The notes below the pieces were generated by a model that had not been told where the DNA came from, did not search any database, and saw only the letters and a program-made list of their open reading frames with translations. The translations under genes and the position numbers were made by a program. 64,000 nt of DNA from Saprospiraceae bacterium (GTDB lineage: Bacteria; Bacteroidota; Bacteroidia; Chitinophagales; Saprospiraceae): assembly GCA_016710115.1 (NCBI GenBank), contig JADJLN010000006.1, forward strand, positions 124,001-188,000, read 5' to 3'. Below are positions 17,673 through 28,600 of the stretch, one piece after another; within the stretch, counting starts at the first letter, position 1, and each line of letters starts with the position of its first letter.

Positions 17673-18188
17673 ATGGATTATTTTGCCTTTTTTGGATTGC
17701 CAAGGCAGTTCTTTCCGGATCAGGAAAAAGTACGCCGGGCATTTCTGATCAAGAGCAGAAATCTGCACCCAGACTATTTCTCTTTTTCACTGGCAGGCGA
17801 AAAGCAGAAGGCGGAGGAGTTGGCAGGAATCAACAACCAGGCGTATCAGACCTTACAGGACGAGGATCTCCGCCTTGCTCACCTGCTGGCACTGGAAGAC
17901 GTGTTGCCTGACGAGGGCAAGGCCCGACTCCCACAGGAATTCCTGATGGATATGATGGAGATCAATGAATCGCTGATGGAGTTGAATATGGAGCCTTCTG
18001 AAGAAAAGCGTGTTCTTCTTGAATCAGCACTGATCGAATTGGAAGACAAGCTGAGGTCGGCTGTTATTCCGGTGATGCAAGCATGGGATTCCGGAGAACA
18101 GATTGACCTTCAACCTGTTGTGACCTACTACCTGAAAAAACGATATGTCCATCGGCTGAAATCCAATCTGGATAAACTCGGTAGCTGA
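17673..18188 (+). CDS. hscB: Fe-S cluster assembly co-chaperone HscB
   Basis: A 171-residue J-protein that delivers the scaffold IscU to HscA. The J domain (residues 1-75) carries FFGLPRQFFPDQEKVRRAFL and the HPD tripeptide in SRNLHPDYFS, followed by NNQAYQTLQDEDLRLAHLLAL, typical of HscB. The C-terminal three-helix domain contains FLMDMMEINESLMEL, the IscU-binding face. The ATG at 17673 was preferred over 17625, which lies within the end of rseP. It starts 7 bases after the rseP stop, so the two genes are co-transcribed. Confidence 0.92.
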   Translation: MDYFAFFGLPRQFFPDQEKVRRAFLIKSRNLHPDYFSFSLAGEKQKAEELAGINNQAYQTLQDEDLRLAHLLALEDVLPDEGKARLPQEFLMDMMEINESLMELNMEPSEEKRVLLESALIELEDKLRSAVIPVMQAWDSGEQIDLQPVVTYYLKKRYVHRLKSNLDKLGS

Positions 18189-18217
18189 ATCTTCCGAACA
18201 TTTTCATGGCCTGGCCA

Positions 18218-18248
18218 TTTGCCTTATCCGTTTTTTTTGTCAACTTTG
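18218..18248 (+). promoter_or_regulatory. Bacteroidota-type promoter of the tRNA-Leu pair
   Basis: TTTG (18218-18221), a spacer of exactly 19 bases, and CAACTTTG (18241-18248), one mismatch from TAnnTTTG. It lies 46 bases before the first tRNA-like sequence. Confidence 0.75.
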
Positions 18249-18294
18249 CGTGCTGTTTGCAGCATTCCCACCTCAGGTCCTATCTGGACTTATA

Positions 18295-18424
18295 GCCGAA
18301 GTGGCGGAACTGGTAGATCCGCCATCGGCGGACAGGCGCGCTGGACTCAAAACCTGCCCGCCGCAGGAGGGGACAGTGTTAGTCCCGAATACTCGGGATG
18401 CGGGTTCGAGTCCCTTACCAAGGC
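18295..18424 (+). pseudogene. tRNA-Leu-like copy carrying two GC-rich hairpin insertions
   Basis: The first 23 bases, GCCGAAGTGGCGGAACTGGT and on, are identical to the intact tRNA-Leu at 18477. An insertion of 19 bases (TCCGCC-ATC-GGCGGA-CAGG, a hairpin) then splits the D loop. CGCGCTGGACTCAAAA, including the CAA anticodon, matches again. A second insertion of net 19 bases (CCTGC-CCGCC-GCAGG-AGGGGA, a hairpin) interrupts the 3' side of the anticodon arm. CAGTGTTAG matches, a class II variable arm (TCCCGA/TCGGGA) follows, then GCGGGTTCGAGTCCC. The 3' end (TTACCAAGGC) no longer pairs with the 5' acceptor strand. The two insertions can also pair with each other (GGCGGACAGG with CCTGCCCGCC). I regard it as a degenerate tRNA or tRNA-derived element; it is still behind a good promoter. 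Confidence 0.7.
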
Positions 18425-18476
18425 TCGATCCATGAAAAACAAAGTGGTTGGCAACGGTCGACCAATTACACTTCAT

Positions 18477-18560
18477 GCCGAAGTGGCGGAACTGGTAGAC
18501 GCGCTGGACTCAAAATCCAGTGTTAGCAATAACGTGCGGGTTCGAGTCCCGCCTTCGGCA
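18477..18560 (+). tRNA. tRNA-Leu (anticodon CAA)
   Basis: 84 bases. The acceptor strands GCCGAAG (18477-18483) and CTTCGGC (18553-18559) pair fully, with A as discriminator. The anticodon arm is CTGGA-CTCAAAA-TCCAG, giving anticodon CAA. The variable arm is of class II type, and the T arm is GCGGG-TTCGAGT-CCCGC. No CCA is encoded. It reads UUG codons. Confidence 0.95.
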
Positions 18561-18584
18561 CATTACATTTTTTACCCTAATTCT

Positions 18585-18676
18585 GGCGGGACGAGAAGTT
18601 TACCCCGCCGTAAAGTGACTGGCTGAGGTACGAAGCCTTAGTCACTTTAGAACGTGGAGTCCCGCCTTCAGCACTC
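18585..18676 (+). repeat. Hairpin cluster ending in a copy of the tRNA-Leu 3' end
   Basis: Downstream of the tRNA two hairpins follow: GGCGGG / CCCCGCC (about 18585-18610), then TAAAGTGACT-GGCT / AGCC-TT-AGTCACTTTA (about 18611-18649). At about 18656-18674 GAGTCCCGCCTTCaGCAC repeats the last 17 bases of tRNA-Leu (GAGTCCCGCCTTCGGCAC) with one change. A displaced copy of a tRNA 3' end is what an integrated element leaves at its far att site, but no integrase is visible, so that remains inference. Confidence 0.6.
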
Positions 18677-18679
18677 TTT

Positions 18680-18894
18680 AAATCTTATTCAGACTTTTTA
18701 AAGCGAGGCTTAATGCCTGCTATGAATATCGAAGGAGTCTTCTCATTTTCTACTTAAACCGATTACTGAATTTGTGGCTCGAAAAAACATTATCCTTGTC
18801 TTTACTGATTTGATCAGCTAGAAAATACTTGCAATCATTGAATAGCGAGGCTACTAATTCAGTATTTGGGCTGCCATTTGGGGAGTGACAGATT
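18680..18894. other. AT-rich stretch with no gene
   Basis: The composition drops sharply in GC compared with both sides. I see no open frame with family-like sequence, no RNA gene and no clear promoter. Confidence 0.5.
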
Positions 18895-19293
18895 TCAACC
18901 AATCTTTACCTTAGAATGCAACTGTAGATAAAACTCATCCAGCAGTACATCCGTTGGAATCGTTATAAATGGAATTCGATTGGTAGCAATGTATATACCT
19001 AAAAGCAAATCTGTACATGATATCACTCTGAGAATATCAGCAATATGCAGGACTGGAATATCCTTGTCTAATTCTGAAGGACCAAACCTATTTAGATAGG
19101 CATTGGCCTCAATAGCTTTAGCTTGTAGGACCTGTCGCACAAGGGTAATCTTATCATTCCTTAGTGCAAGAAAGGCAATTACTAGTACGGAAATTGACGC
19201 TAGAAATGTAAGTACAGTCAGCAAGAGCATATTCCGAGTTGTGCAATCATCTATTGATACAATATAGGAAAGAAAACAGCTTAATGGAAACAT
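18895..19293 (-). CDS. Hypothetical membrane-anchored protein in AT-rich patch
   Basis: A 132-residue open frame. A start at the internal Met (MLLLTVLTFLASISVLVIAF) would put a single membrane span at the N-terminus, followed by a charged helix LALRNDKITLVRQVLQAKAIEANAYL. The remainder is soluble. I recognise no family. Base composition is clearly more AT-rich than that of all neighbours, and the gene sits between a tRNA-Leu 3'-end duplication and the SRPBCC gene. It may therefore be accessory DNA acquired by transfer. It may also be non-coding; the hydrophobic pattern is the only positive support. Confidence 0.45.
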   Translation of the reverse strand: MFPLSCFLSYIVSIDDCTTRNMLLLTVLTFLASISVLVIAFLALRNDKITLVRQVLQAKAIEANAYLNRFGPSELDKDIPVLHIADILRVISCTDLLLGIYIATNRIPFITIPTDVLLDEFYLQLHSKVKIG

Positions 19294-19399
19294 ATTTTCT
19301 AAAACTGACCCTTAATAGGGAGGGTAGGAATAATCAAGTCCAGGTTTATTCCACACTCTCAATCTGAAAACTCTCCTTAACTCCTCCCCTCCACCCTCC

Positions 19400-19872
19400 T
19401 CAACTAAACTCCCCTTCCCGAATCATCTGCTCGATCACCCTGGTACGGTAGGTGAAGATGCCTTCCACCTTCCGATCAACGATTAGCGCATTTGCCAGAG
19501 TCCCCAACGGGCCAAAGGGGATGGCATAGTGCAGGAGGTCGGTCATTCTTACACCTCCTTCGATCGGTTCAAACCAGTGTTCATGGTGCCACATGGCATA
19601 GGGTCCGATCCGTTGGTCATCGATGAAATGCACGCCTGGACGGATATGGGTGATTTCGGTGGCCCAGGTCATATCTATCCCCAGTAAGGGGGACACCGTA
19701 GACGATCAACATCCCCTCATACATCTCTTTTCCAGAGATATCGGTCTGGATCCTAAAGTTCATCTCAGCTGGTGTAATCCGCTGCAGGTTTTCCGGCCGA
19801 CTGAAAAAAGGCCCAGATCTTCTGCCGGTCACCGGGCAGATCCTGTGCCCATTGTTTGGTATATACCTTCAT
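19400..19872 (-). CDS. SRPBCC-family protein, two frameshifts
   Basis: Read from the ATG at 19872 (MKVYTKQWAQDLPGDRQKIW), the frame changes at a T6 run (about 19805-19810) and again near a C5 run (about 19688-19695). Joined, the parts give about 157 residues: FFSRPENLQRITPAEMNF, SPLLGIDMTWATEITHI, FIDDQRIGPYAMWHHEHWFE and MTDLLHYAIPFGPLG. This is the SRPBCC (START-like) ligand-binding fold in the 'cell division inhibitor/CDP-like' subgroup, where FF-x-x-P-x-NL-x-x-ITP and FVDEQxxGPYxxWHHxHxF are conserved. The ligand is unknown. The breaks are probably sequence errors; one (T6) is an extra base and the other a loss, unlike the uniform losses elsewhere. Confidence 0.75.
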
Positions 19873-19993
19873 AAGAATTACTTAACAGTGCATGAATGAC
19901 CATTAGTAGCTCCATAACACCTTTCGCAAGAGAGTGGTTGTTCAAACAACAGAGGAAACGGAGAATTCCTTGATCACAGAAAAATTGGTTGTT

Positions 19994-20797
19994 ATGAAAC
20001 AGGCACAAGCAGAACAAAAGGACAAGCGCAAAGGTCGGATGATCGCGTTTTTCTTTCACAGCGCCATCGTAGTCCTGGCGGTTATCCCGTTCATGTCGCA
20101 CAAAGCGAAGGAGGAATTTCAATTGGAAGATGCGGTGCAAATTATGCTGTTTGACTTTTCTCAGCGGGAAGGGGCATCAGCCGAAGCCAGTCCGGAACCG
20201 GAGGCAGAAACCACGGAAAAGGCTCCTGCACCGGCCCAGGCCGAACAATTTGAGGTAGAACCCTTCCTGTTCCTGACGTCGTCATGGCAGAGACTGTAGA
20301 ACCTGTTGTCCTTCCTGAGGCAAAATGCCGACAGAAAAAAGGCAGAAGAGCCTGAGACATCCGTTATCGATGTTGTCGAAGCAGATCGTACTTCCAATCG
20401 CCATCCCGATGTGCTGAATCGGCCGAACGGGGGCGGCAACCAGCAGGGCCAGAGCAGCTCGACCGGTGAGAAGGACGTCAAGGAAGGAAATGGAAAAGGC
20501 AGCAGATATGACGGCCTGGATCTGAGTGGCAGTGGCGTCCTGACCCGAAAGGTAATCTACAGAGCCAATCTGGAAAATATCATCCGGCAGAACGGAACCT
20601 TTGTGGTCAACATCTGTGTCAACCGCAGTGGAAATGTGACCGGAGCCAAATACAACCCGGATGGATCCACCATCACAGATCCTGTACTGGTCCGTAAGGC
20701 GATGGATGCAGCCACCCGGTACAAGTTTGAGCGTGATGCTACAGCGCCTCCTCAACAATGTGGACGAATGACCTTCGTGATCACCGGGATCAAATAA
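19994..20797 (+). CDS. TonB-like energy-transducer protein, three frameshifts
   Basis: N-terminus MKQAQAEQKDKRKGRMIAFF is followed by one membrane span (FHSAIVVLAVIPFM), as in TonB. Next is a Pro/Glu/Ala-rich periplasmic linker (SPEPEAETTEKAPAPAQAEQ), then a C-terminal globular part (RANLENIIRQNGTFVVNICV, VRKAMDAATRYKFERD, GRMTFVITGIK) resembling a TonB C-terminal domain. Within the linker the frame is lost at a CCC run (about 20263), an AAAA run (about 20320) and an A6 run (about 20333). Adding one base at each gives PVPDVV, VEPVVLPEAKMPTEKKAEEPE and restores the original frame. The ATG at 19994 is chosen over 19934 for its position just before the span. The gene is divergent from the SRPBCC gene and has its own terminator. 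Confidence 0.75.
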
Positions 20798-20822
20798 GAA
20801 TTCATCCTCTTCTCATTCGATG

Positions 20823-20854
20823 ACCCCTTCTGTGCAAGCAGGAGGGGTTTTTTG
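20823..20854 (+). terminator. Intrinsic terminator of the TonB-like gene
   Basis: ACCCCTTCTG / CAGGAGGGGT stem with loop TGCAAG, followed by TTTTTT. Confidence 0.85.
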
Positions 20855-21507
20855 TGGTTTGTCGAGGACCTGCCAACACATCCTGTCTGCAGACCAGGTC
20901 CTTAACTGTTCAGCCTGGATTGTCCTGCCATTCTGTTCAGATCGAATGGTCTTCTTCAACACCATCAAAACTTCTGAATCCGCTGCTCTGAATGGTGGGT
21001 GCTTCTCCAGGATTCCATCTGATTGGGTTTCCAATACAAGTGAGAAGCTCCAATTCCCACACCGGCATTGGCCCCTGAGATGGAGAATAACCATTACGGT
21101 CACCTCCCGCCGGTCATGCCTTTGCTATGCGCACAAATCCGCTGAGCCCGGTCGCTGAATATTTCTCGTTTTGCGCGAACATAATATTATGTCGTTTATA
21201 TTGATATTATAAATATTTAATTTTATCACAATACATTGTCCTGCATCCCTTAATCCCAGCGGCCTGGCAAGACAAAATCCAATGAGAGCAACTATCGGGC
21301 AGAGCATACGCCTGACCTGGCTGGCCATTTCGACTACATTCTTCACTACAGAAATACTGCGCTTAGATGGCATATATTCTGCCATTAGTTAGATATGCCA
21401 TATATCTGAATATTTTTTATATCATATTTTTAGATCTTGGAATGTTTTTTGAAATCAGAAAGGTGTTGTGCATCTCCGTAAGGACCGGAGTGCCCAAAAA
21501 CCAATCT
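20855..21507. other. 650-base intergenic region upstream of the giant surface-protein genes
   Basis: Open frames up to about 110 codons exist on both strands at 20813-21158, but they oppose each other and neither shows family-like sequence, a signal peptide or a promoter. From about 21170 on the DNA is very AT-rich. I see no RNA gene. It is probably the regulatory region of the surface-protein cluster. Confidence 0.5.
21367..21407. promoter_or_regulatory. Paired dyads upstream of the surface-protein cluster
   Basis: ATGGCATAT (21367-21375) is the exact reverse complement of ATATGCCAT (21393-21401), and AGATAT / ATATCT (21391-21407) forms a second dyad overlapping the right arm. They lie 100-140 bases before the first gene. 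They could be an operator or a hairpin in the leader (inference). Confidence 0.35.
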
Positions 21508-21537
21508 ATGAATCAATTGGCAAAAGGAAGTACAGAT

Positions 21538-24500
21538 ATGAACCATGCATTCACCATTTCCCGGAAGGCTTTAGTCATCTTCAGTCTTCTTACGGTAGGA
21601 ACTCTCGGCGGCAATTCTGCGCTTTATTGCCAAGTGGTTTCCGCTCTGAAGGCTGTCGACGCGCCCTCCCATCTGACAGGGAATTTTATCGCCTACAGCA
21701 TAGACTTCGGTTGCTCCAGTCTGGTTGGGGATTGCGATAGTGCCTACATCGTGGACTACCTGCCCCCGGAAGTTACATTCAATAATGCATCACCGGTCAT
21801 TGTCAATACAACATCCGGCCCACAGGCAGTCACGGCCACCTATGATGCCATGCTGCATGCATTGATTTGGGATTTCCGAACCCTACCAGGCGCGTCATTG
21901 ATGGCAGGTGCCAGTGGAACGATCAATATCACCGTCCAACTCATTCCGTGTCACTCCCAATGAAGCTCTGGTGACCAACAACACTGTCATCTATAGTGTG
22001 GCCAATAATGACACGTCGATGGTTGTGACCGAAGCTGAAGCCATGCCGATATATACCTTAACAAAGAGTGTCCTTTCCGGACCGATCTACCACGACAAGG
22101 ATGTGATCTATGAGATCGAACTCTGCAGTGGAGGCATGATCGGGAATCTGAATCTGGAGAATACGGTCATTACGGATATGCTTCCTCCGGGGGCTGTCTT
22201 TGTCAGCGCCTCAGATGGTGGCACTGAAAGTGGAGGTTTAGTCACCTGGAATATTGGTGACTTTGATGTGACCACAATGACATGTATTTCGCGAACAGTC
22301 ACTGTACGCTATCCATTTGCAGACCAGGTCAACAATAATACCGGTTTGACCATGGAATTACCCAAACTGAACCAGGCAACAATGACTGCCGATCCCATCG
22401 GCGAGCCTGAACTAACCCTGAATGCAGCTGTCGCCTCCCCACTCCTCCCGCCTGTCTTCATGGCCGGGAATGGAGAAAAACTGGCTGAAGACCTGGGCAT
22501 TTTACCTATAGGCGAAACAAATACGTTCAGATTCACCGCTGCAAATACAGGTACTGCTCCATTGCAGGACTTTGTTGTTTCTGATCCCATCCCGCCGGTT
22601 TTCTATTTAGATAGCGTTCATCTGAATGGATTTGGGGGCGTCGGAAGTATGGATATCTCTGTTAGTCTGAATGGGTCTCCAACCTTTCAACCCTGGCTTT
22701 CCAATGTCGATCCAACGACCCTTACTTTTCTGGATGTCGATTTGATTCCCGGCTTTACTTCCGGGGTAGATTATGTCAGTGAAATCAAATTTTTCTTCCC
22801 CTTGTTCCCGGATGGCGCAATGGGGACAATCAGTTTATTAGTGACTCCTGCCGACTCCATGGCACCCTATATCGACCTGGAGGGCAACCCTTTTGACTTG
22901 TACACGCCATATGAGAACTGTGTCATGATTGATGGGTTTTCCACTTTATATGGTGTCAACCCCATTCCAACAGCTGTCAGTTGCGCTGAAATGTGCATCC
23001 TTCCGCTGATCGGCAGGCTTGACCCGGTAAAATCTGTGGCCACATCTGAACCGAACCCTCCACCCGGACCACCGACTGGAGGCAATCCATTTACGCCCGG
23101 TTCCCAAGCAACATTTACCATCCTTCTTTCCAATGATGGTCCGGATGATGTCGAAGCCCCTTATGTCACCGGTGCATATTCATTTGATACCATTACCAAT
23201 CCTATCGCTGCGGATCTGTTGCCGATTGGCGCTACCTATCTGCCCGGCACCTGGGTAATCTCCAACAATACCTCCGGCATCACCACTCCTCCTGTTTTTG
23301 AGGAGATCGCTGATTTTAATGGCACCGGCCGTAAACTGCTCCGCTGGACATTTGATGGCGAACTCCGTCCGGATGAAGTGATTGAGATCAAGTTTGATGT
23401 CCATCTGGAAATGTCCCTGAATGGAGGGGACGTCCTGACGAACACCTATTGTATGACCAGCCCGACCTCCTTCTTCTGCGAAGCGGAATGTGGAGAAGCG
23501 CAGGGTGACCCGGTCGTTCTGATCGACTTTTTTGCGACTGCCAGTAACAGTGGCATGATGTTACCCGGTATCGATACTGCGTGTTGTGCTGCAATCGACC
23601 TATTGATTGCCGACTCAACAGCCACCATCGCTCCAGACAAGATGGTTTTGACGGGTGGCCCTTATGCGCCGACCGGCTCATCTCTGGTTGACCTTGGACT
23701 GCCTACCGACATGATCGAATTTGCGGTCACTATTGGCAATGACACCGCCAACAGTACCCTGCCGAATCCCATCGGTATGGACCTCCTGCCCTATCAGTTG
23801 GAATATATCCCCGGCACCTGGGAACTGGTCTCCAACACTACTGGACTGACCCTGGATGACACCGGCGGCAATCCAACCCTTGAAGTGATCGAAGACTTTG
23901 CAGGTACAGGTCGGACCTTATTGCGCTGGCAATTTACCGGAGAGTTCCCCATTGACTCAGAAGTCACCTTTAAATTCAAGACCCTGATCTCTCAATATAT
24001 GGGAGGGACAATGCAAAACTCAGTTTACTCCAAGACAGACTTCCGATTCTATAATTGCCTGGCCTCTTCTCCGGACACACTGGATCTGGATGAAAACGGG
24101 ATCACAGATGAAGACCTATGCTCACAGCAATCCTCCATTCTCTTCATTGAAGAGATCGCCTCATTAGCGGCATTCAAGCTGGTCAAGGGTGCGAATGACT
24201 CCACGTTCCTGCGAACGTTAAACTCGAATAACCTGGGCATTGGATCGACCAATCCTGCTGATTCGATCTGGTGGCAGTTTGACATTGTCAACGTGGGTAA
24301 CGTCACGTTGACAGATGTCGTCGTCATTGACATTTTCCCACATCTCGGGGACAAAGGAGTGCAACTCACCACAACAGATCGGGGCACAGAATTCAGACCT
24401 TACCTGATGGATACGATCATGCTGATGCAACCGGACATGATTGACGTGTATTACAGCCTTTCCAACGACCCCTGTCGGGCAGAGATCAATCCGGCTACGC

Positions 24501-25567
24501 CCAATGCTTTTCCACCGGATTGTGTGGATGACTGGACCTTGACACCACCATCACCGATTAAGGATGTCATGGCCGTCAAATTTGTCTTCATGCAACCGTT
24601 ATTGCCCGGCGATACCATCCAGGCCATGGCCTTGATGTTTGCTCCGGATAGTGCCTACATCGTTGACAATAATGTACCAGCTGGAGGTATAGCCTGGAAC
24701 TCTATCGCCCGGGATGCCAACGAAGTACCTGCTCAGGAGCCCAATAAAGTTGGCGTTCGTATTGAATACTTTGACGTTGCGCTGATAAAAGTGCCACAAG
24801 TGGTGCCCAATCCATTGGAAATCAGGGACATCGTCACCTTCCGTCTGCATGTCCACAATCAGGGAAGCTTCCCGGCGACGGATGTCCTGATCACCGATTA
24901 CATACCAGCTGGGATGAAATTGGCAGACCCTGATTGGACCTTTGTCGACGATGCAACAGCCACGATTGTCGTTCCGGGCCCCATCGCACCCTATACATCC
25001 ACCTTCGTGGATATCGACCTGCAGATGGACTCGACTTCAGAAGGCCTGACACTGGTCAACTTCGCAGAGATCACCTCGGTCAAGGACTCAGTCGGCAACC
25101 CGGCGGTTGATTTTGACGCAGCAAATGATGGTGACCGCAATAATGAAGGTACCATCATCGACAATAACCTGGACAATGGCTTAGGCGATCAGGATGATTC
25201 TGATATCGCTCAGGTTACCGTCCATCCCTGTGAAATCACTTCTGACGGGTTGAATATCATCTGTGACAACAACGGCACACCGTACGACTATTCGGATGAT
25301 CAATTCTACTTCGCCCTGAATCCGATCGGGATCAGTGAAGACTACACATTCTCCGTAGAAGGAGATGTCACCCTGAATAACCATCCATATGGATCCCCGA
25401 CACCTTTGTTTGGGCCATTCCCGGTCGGAGGTGCCAATATCAACCTGACGATCGTAGATGACAACCCGTTCAGTGACCCGTGCGAACTACCTGTAGTCGT
25501 CGTGCCACCGACCAACTGTTGTGCTGACTCTTGTCTGCCGGCATCCATTTTTACGATCGAAAAATAA
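21538..25567 (+). CDS. Giant secreted DUF11-repeat protein, no T9SS sorting domain; one frameshift
   Basis: About 1,340 residues. The start MNHAFTISRKALVIFSLLTV followed by a cleavable region (SALYCQ) is a signal peptide; an in-frame ATG also lies at 21508. The frame changes from 1 to 2 near 21940; the other frame continues as FRVTPNEALVTNNTVIYSV. The body holds several DUF11 (TIGR01451-like) repeats in which NTGTAPLQDFVVSDPIPP, GDEITFxxxxxN and similar strands recur. The last full unit (about 24770-25230) has the same form as the repeats of the next gene: FDVALIKV, HNQGSFPATDVLITDYIPAG, VNFAEITSVKDSVG and a D-rich end. The C-terminus (CCADSCLPASIFTIEK) has no CHU_C or type A sorting domain. 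It may stay cell-bound by another route or interact with the next protein (inference). The 61-base gap to the next gene suggests one operon. Confidence 0.75.
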
Positions 25568-25627
25568 TTAAGGAAAACGAACACAAATGCCATCTCTGAA
25601 AGGAGGTAGCCTTTCTGAAGAAATCAA

Positions 25628-28600
25628 TTGGATAAGATGCAATTCAAATACGCCATGGTTCAGAGCTTACACAACCTCACGTCCCTGCGATCCATTCCTC
25701 GCCAGATCATCACGAATGTGGTGAACGCGGTGGACACGATCGCCACGATCAAGATCTCAATGGTCAGGAGTCTCTCACTGATGATTCTCCTCTTCCTGAG
25801 CTTTTCGATGACTTCATGGGCACAGATTGATCCATCTGCTATGGCAGATGTATCGCTCACCGTCACATCGAATCAATCGGAGATCTTCATTGGCGAAAAT
25901 GTCACCTATACGGTCAAAGTGCAGAACGATGCCCATACATCGGTGACAGGTCTGCAAGTCAAGCTGTTGGACATCCTCCCTCCGGGGTCGAGCTATGTCT
26001 CCAAAACTGCGGCCGCAGGCACATCTTATGCCCAGGCTACCGGGATATGGACGATCGGTTCAGCCCTGACTGCATCTACCTCCAGTCTGACCATGACCCT
26101 GACAGTTAAAGCGGTTTCCGATGGCATTCTGTTTGCTCGTGCCGAAGTTTCAGCTATGAACGAGGCAGATTATGACTCCACTCCAAACAATGCGTTGCTG
26201 GACGAGGATGACATCGGCGTTGCATGTACCTCAGTGCCCATCTTCCTGCATTGCGGTGGCAATCCGGATACCATCACCATCAAAGCTCCTACCGGATATG
26301 CGGGTTACAAATGGTTCAACAATGGCGTTGAGATACCAGGCGAAATCTTACCTGAACTGGTCGTATTTGATGAAGGTTCCTTTACATTTGAAATTAATGA
26401 TCCTGCCTATGATTGTGAGATCAGCCTCTGCTGCCCGGTAGCCGTATACAACTGCTTCGACCTGGCTATCCGGAAGACGCTGGTCAGTCCGAATCACCCT
26501 GTTACCATCGGTGAGGAGGTCACATTTAACATCCGGATTTTCAATCAGGGGAATATTGATGCGACCAATATCGATGTGGTCGACTATCTGCCACCCAATT
26601 TTGCATTGAGTCCTCTGGATGCAAATGGCTGGACTGCAGGTCCGGGAGCAGGTCAGGTGAAAAACCGGATCACTTCTACCCTGGCTTCTGAAGATTCGAC
26701 CAATCTGTCGATCGTCTTACGCGTCCAACCTGGGATCACCACCCAAACCTATATCAACCGTACGGAGATCTATTATGCCGAAGACACCAATGGCAAGAGC
26801 TATGCGGTACCTGGTGGCGATCGGACGGAGAGTGATTATGACTCTCATCCGGATGCAACCAATGGCAATGACAACGAAATCGATAATGTGATCAGCGGGG
26901 ATGTCAAAACCAACCCAGCTCTGAACCAGGATGAAGATGATGCTGATCTGGCCGGCGTGCCCGTTCAGGTCTTTGACCTGGCCTTAATTAAATATCTTGA
27001 TCCACCTTTGAATCAAGTGTCCATTGGTGACACTGTCACCTTCCTGGTGAAGGTCCAGAACCAGGGGACAATGGATGCACAAAACATCACTGTTCAGGAT
27101 GTGGTGCCAAGTGGATTCACTTATCAAACCACTTTAAATCCAGGTTGGCTGCCCAACATCAATGGTTCAAATATTCTGAACTATACGATAGCCGATCTGA
27201 ATGCCGGCTTGTCCACTACGCTTTCTCTGAAGCTCATCGTGAACAATACAGCAGGCATGTCCAATGGGGATCTGACGAATACCGCGGAGATCAAGGAGGC
27301 CTGGAATGATTATGGCCTGAAGCCTATTGACGAAGATTCATCACCTGATGGTAATCACCTCAATGATATGGTGACCGATCGGACTGAATCTGGCGATATT
27401 GATGAATCGGAGGATCCCAACTTCCCGGGTGACGAAGATGATCATGATATAGCCACAGTCAGCCCGGGTACTTTTGACCTCTCTCTGGTCAAACTGCTCA
27501 GCTCCAGTGGGCCATTCACGGCAGGTGATGTGGTTGCCTATTCGATCCTGGTCAAAAACCAGGGGACAGTAGACGGCTATAACATCAAGATCACAGACTA
27601 CATCCCCAGTGGATTGCAGTTCAATCCTGCCCTGAATCCGGGCTGGACGGGAGCGCTCAACGCAGCCGCTCCAACCTATAATGTCGGATCATTGACCAGT
27701 GGACAGATGACTACTGCAACGATCAACCTGATCATTCGCACCACAGCAGGGATTTTCCCCAATGATCTGGTCAATGCTGCGGAAATCTATTCAGCCACCA
27801 ATGTGAACGGTGTGATGCTGATGGATGAAGATTCCTCACCGGATCAAAGTCCGCTGAATGATCCAACTGATGATCGTCTTTCCGCTTCAGATATTGATAT
27901 CGATGATGATCGTCCCAATGATGAGGATGACCACGATATTGCTGTCATCGAACTGGGCACGTTCGATCTGGCCCTGACCAAACTGGTCAGCCAGGATACG
28001 GTCCAATTCGGCCAGGTGGTCACATTCACATTAAACGTTGCCAATCAAGGTGACTTGGAGGCGACTAGTATTTCTGTGGTGGACTATGTCCCCGCTGGAC
28101 TAACTTTTGACCCTGCTTTTCCAAACAATACCGGTTGGACAGGCTCATTGGGTGCTACAAAACCCACCTATCTCATCACCGACCTGGTGGCTGGAGAAGA
28201 CACCATGATCCTGATTGATCTGATGGTCAATGCGATGGCCACAAACACCAATATCACCAATGCATCTGAGATCCGTTCTGCATTGAACGAAAATGGTCTT
28301 GCCGTTGATGATGAAGACTCCACTCCGGACAATGTGGATGGCGATGATGTCATCGACAGGAAAGGAGCCAATGATCATATCACTATCGACTTTGAAGTCG
28401 GGGACGAAGATGATCATGATATTGCAGTCCTGGTCCTGGAAACATTCGACCTGGCATTGATCAAAACACTAGCAGCAGGTGAATCCGCTCAAGTTGCACC
28501 GGGTCAGATTGTCACATTTACAATTACAGTGACCAACCAGGGTGACATCCCAGCTGATCAAATTGAAATCACCGATTATATCCCATCGGATATGACTTTT

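Noticed and set aside
20813..21158. Opposed open frames of 96 and 112 codons upstream of the surface cluster
   Set aside because: They overlap each other and the TonB-like terminator and show no recognisable protein features.
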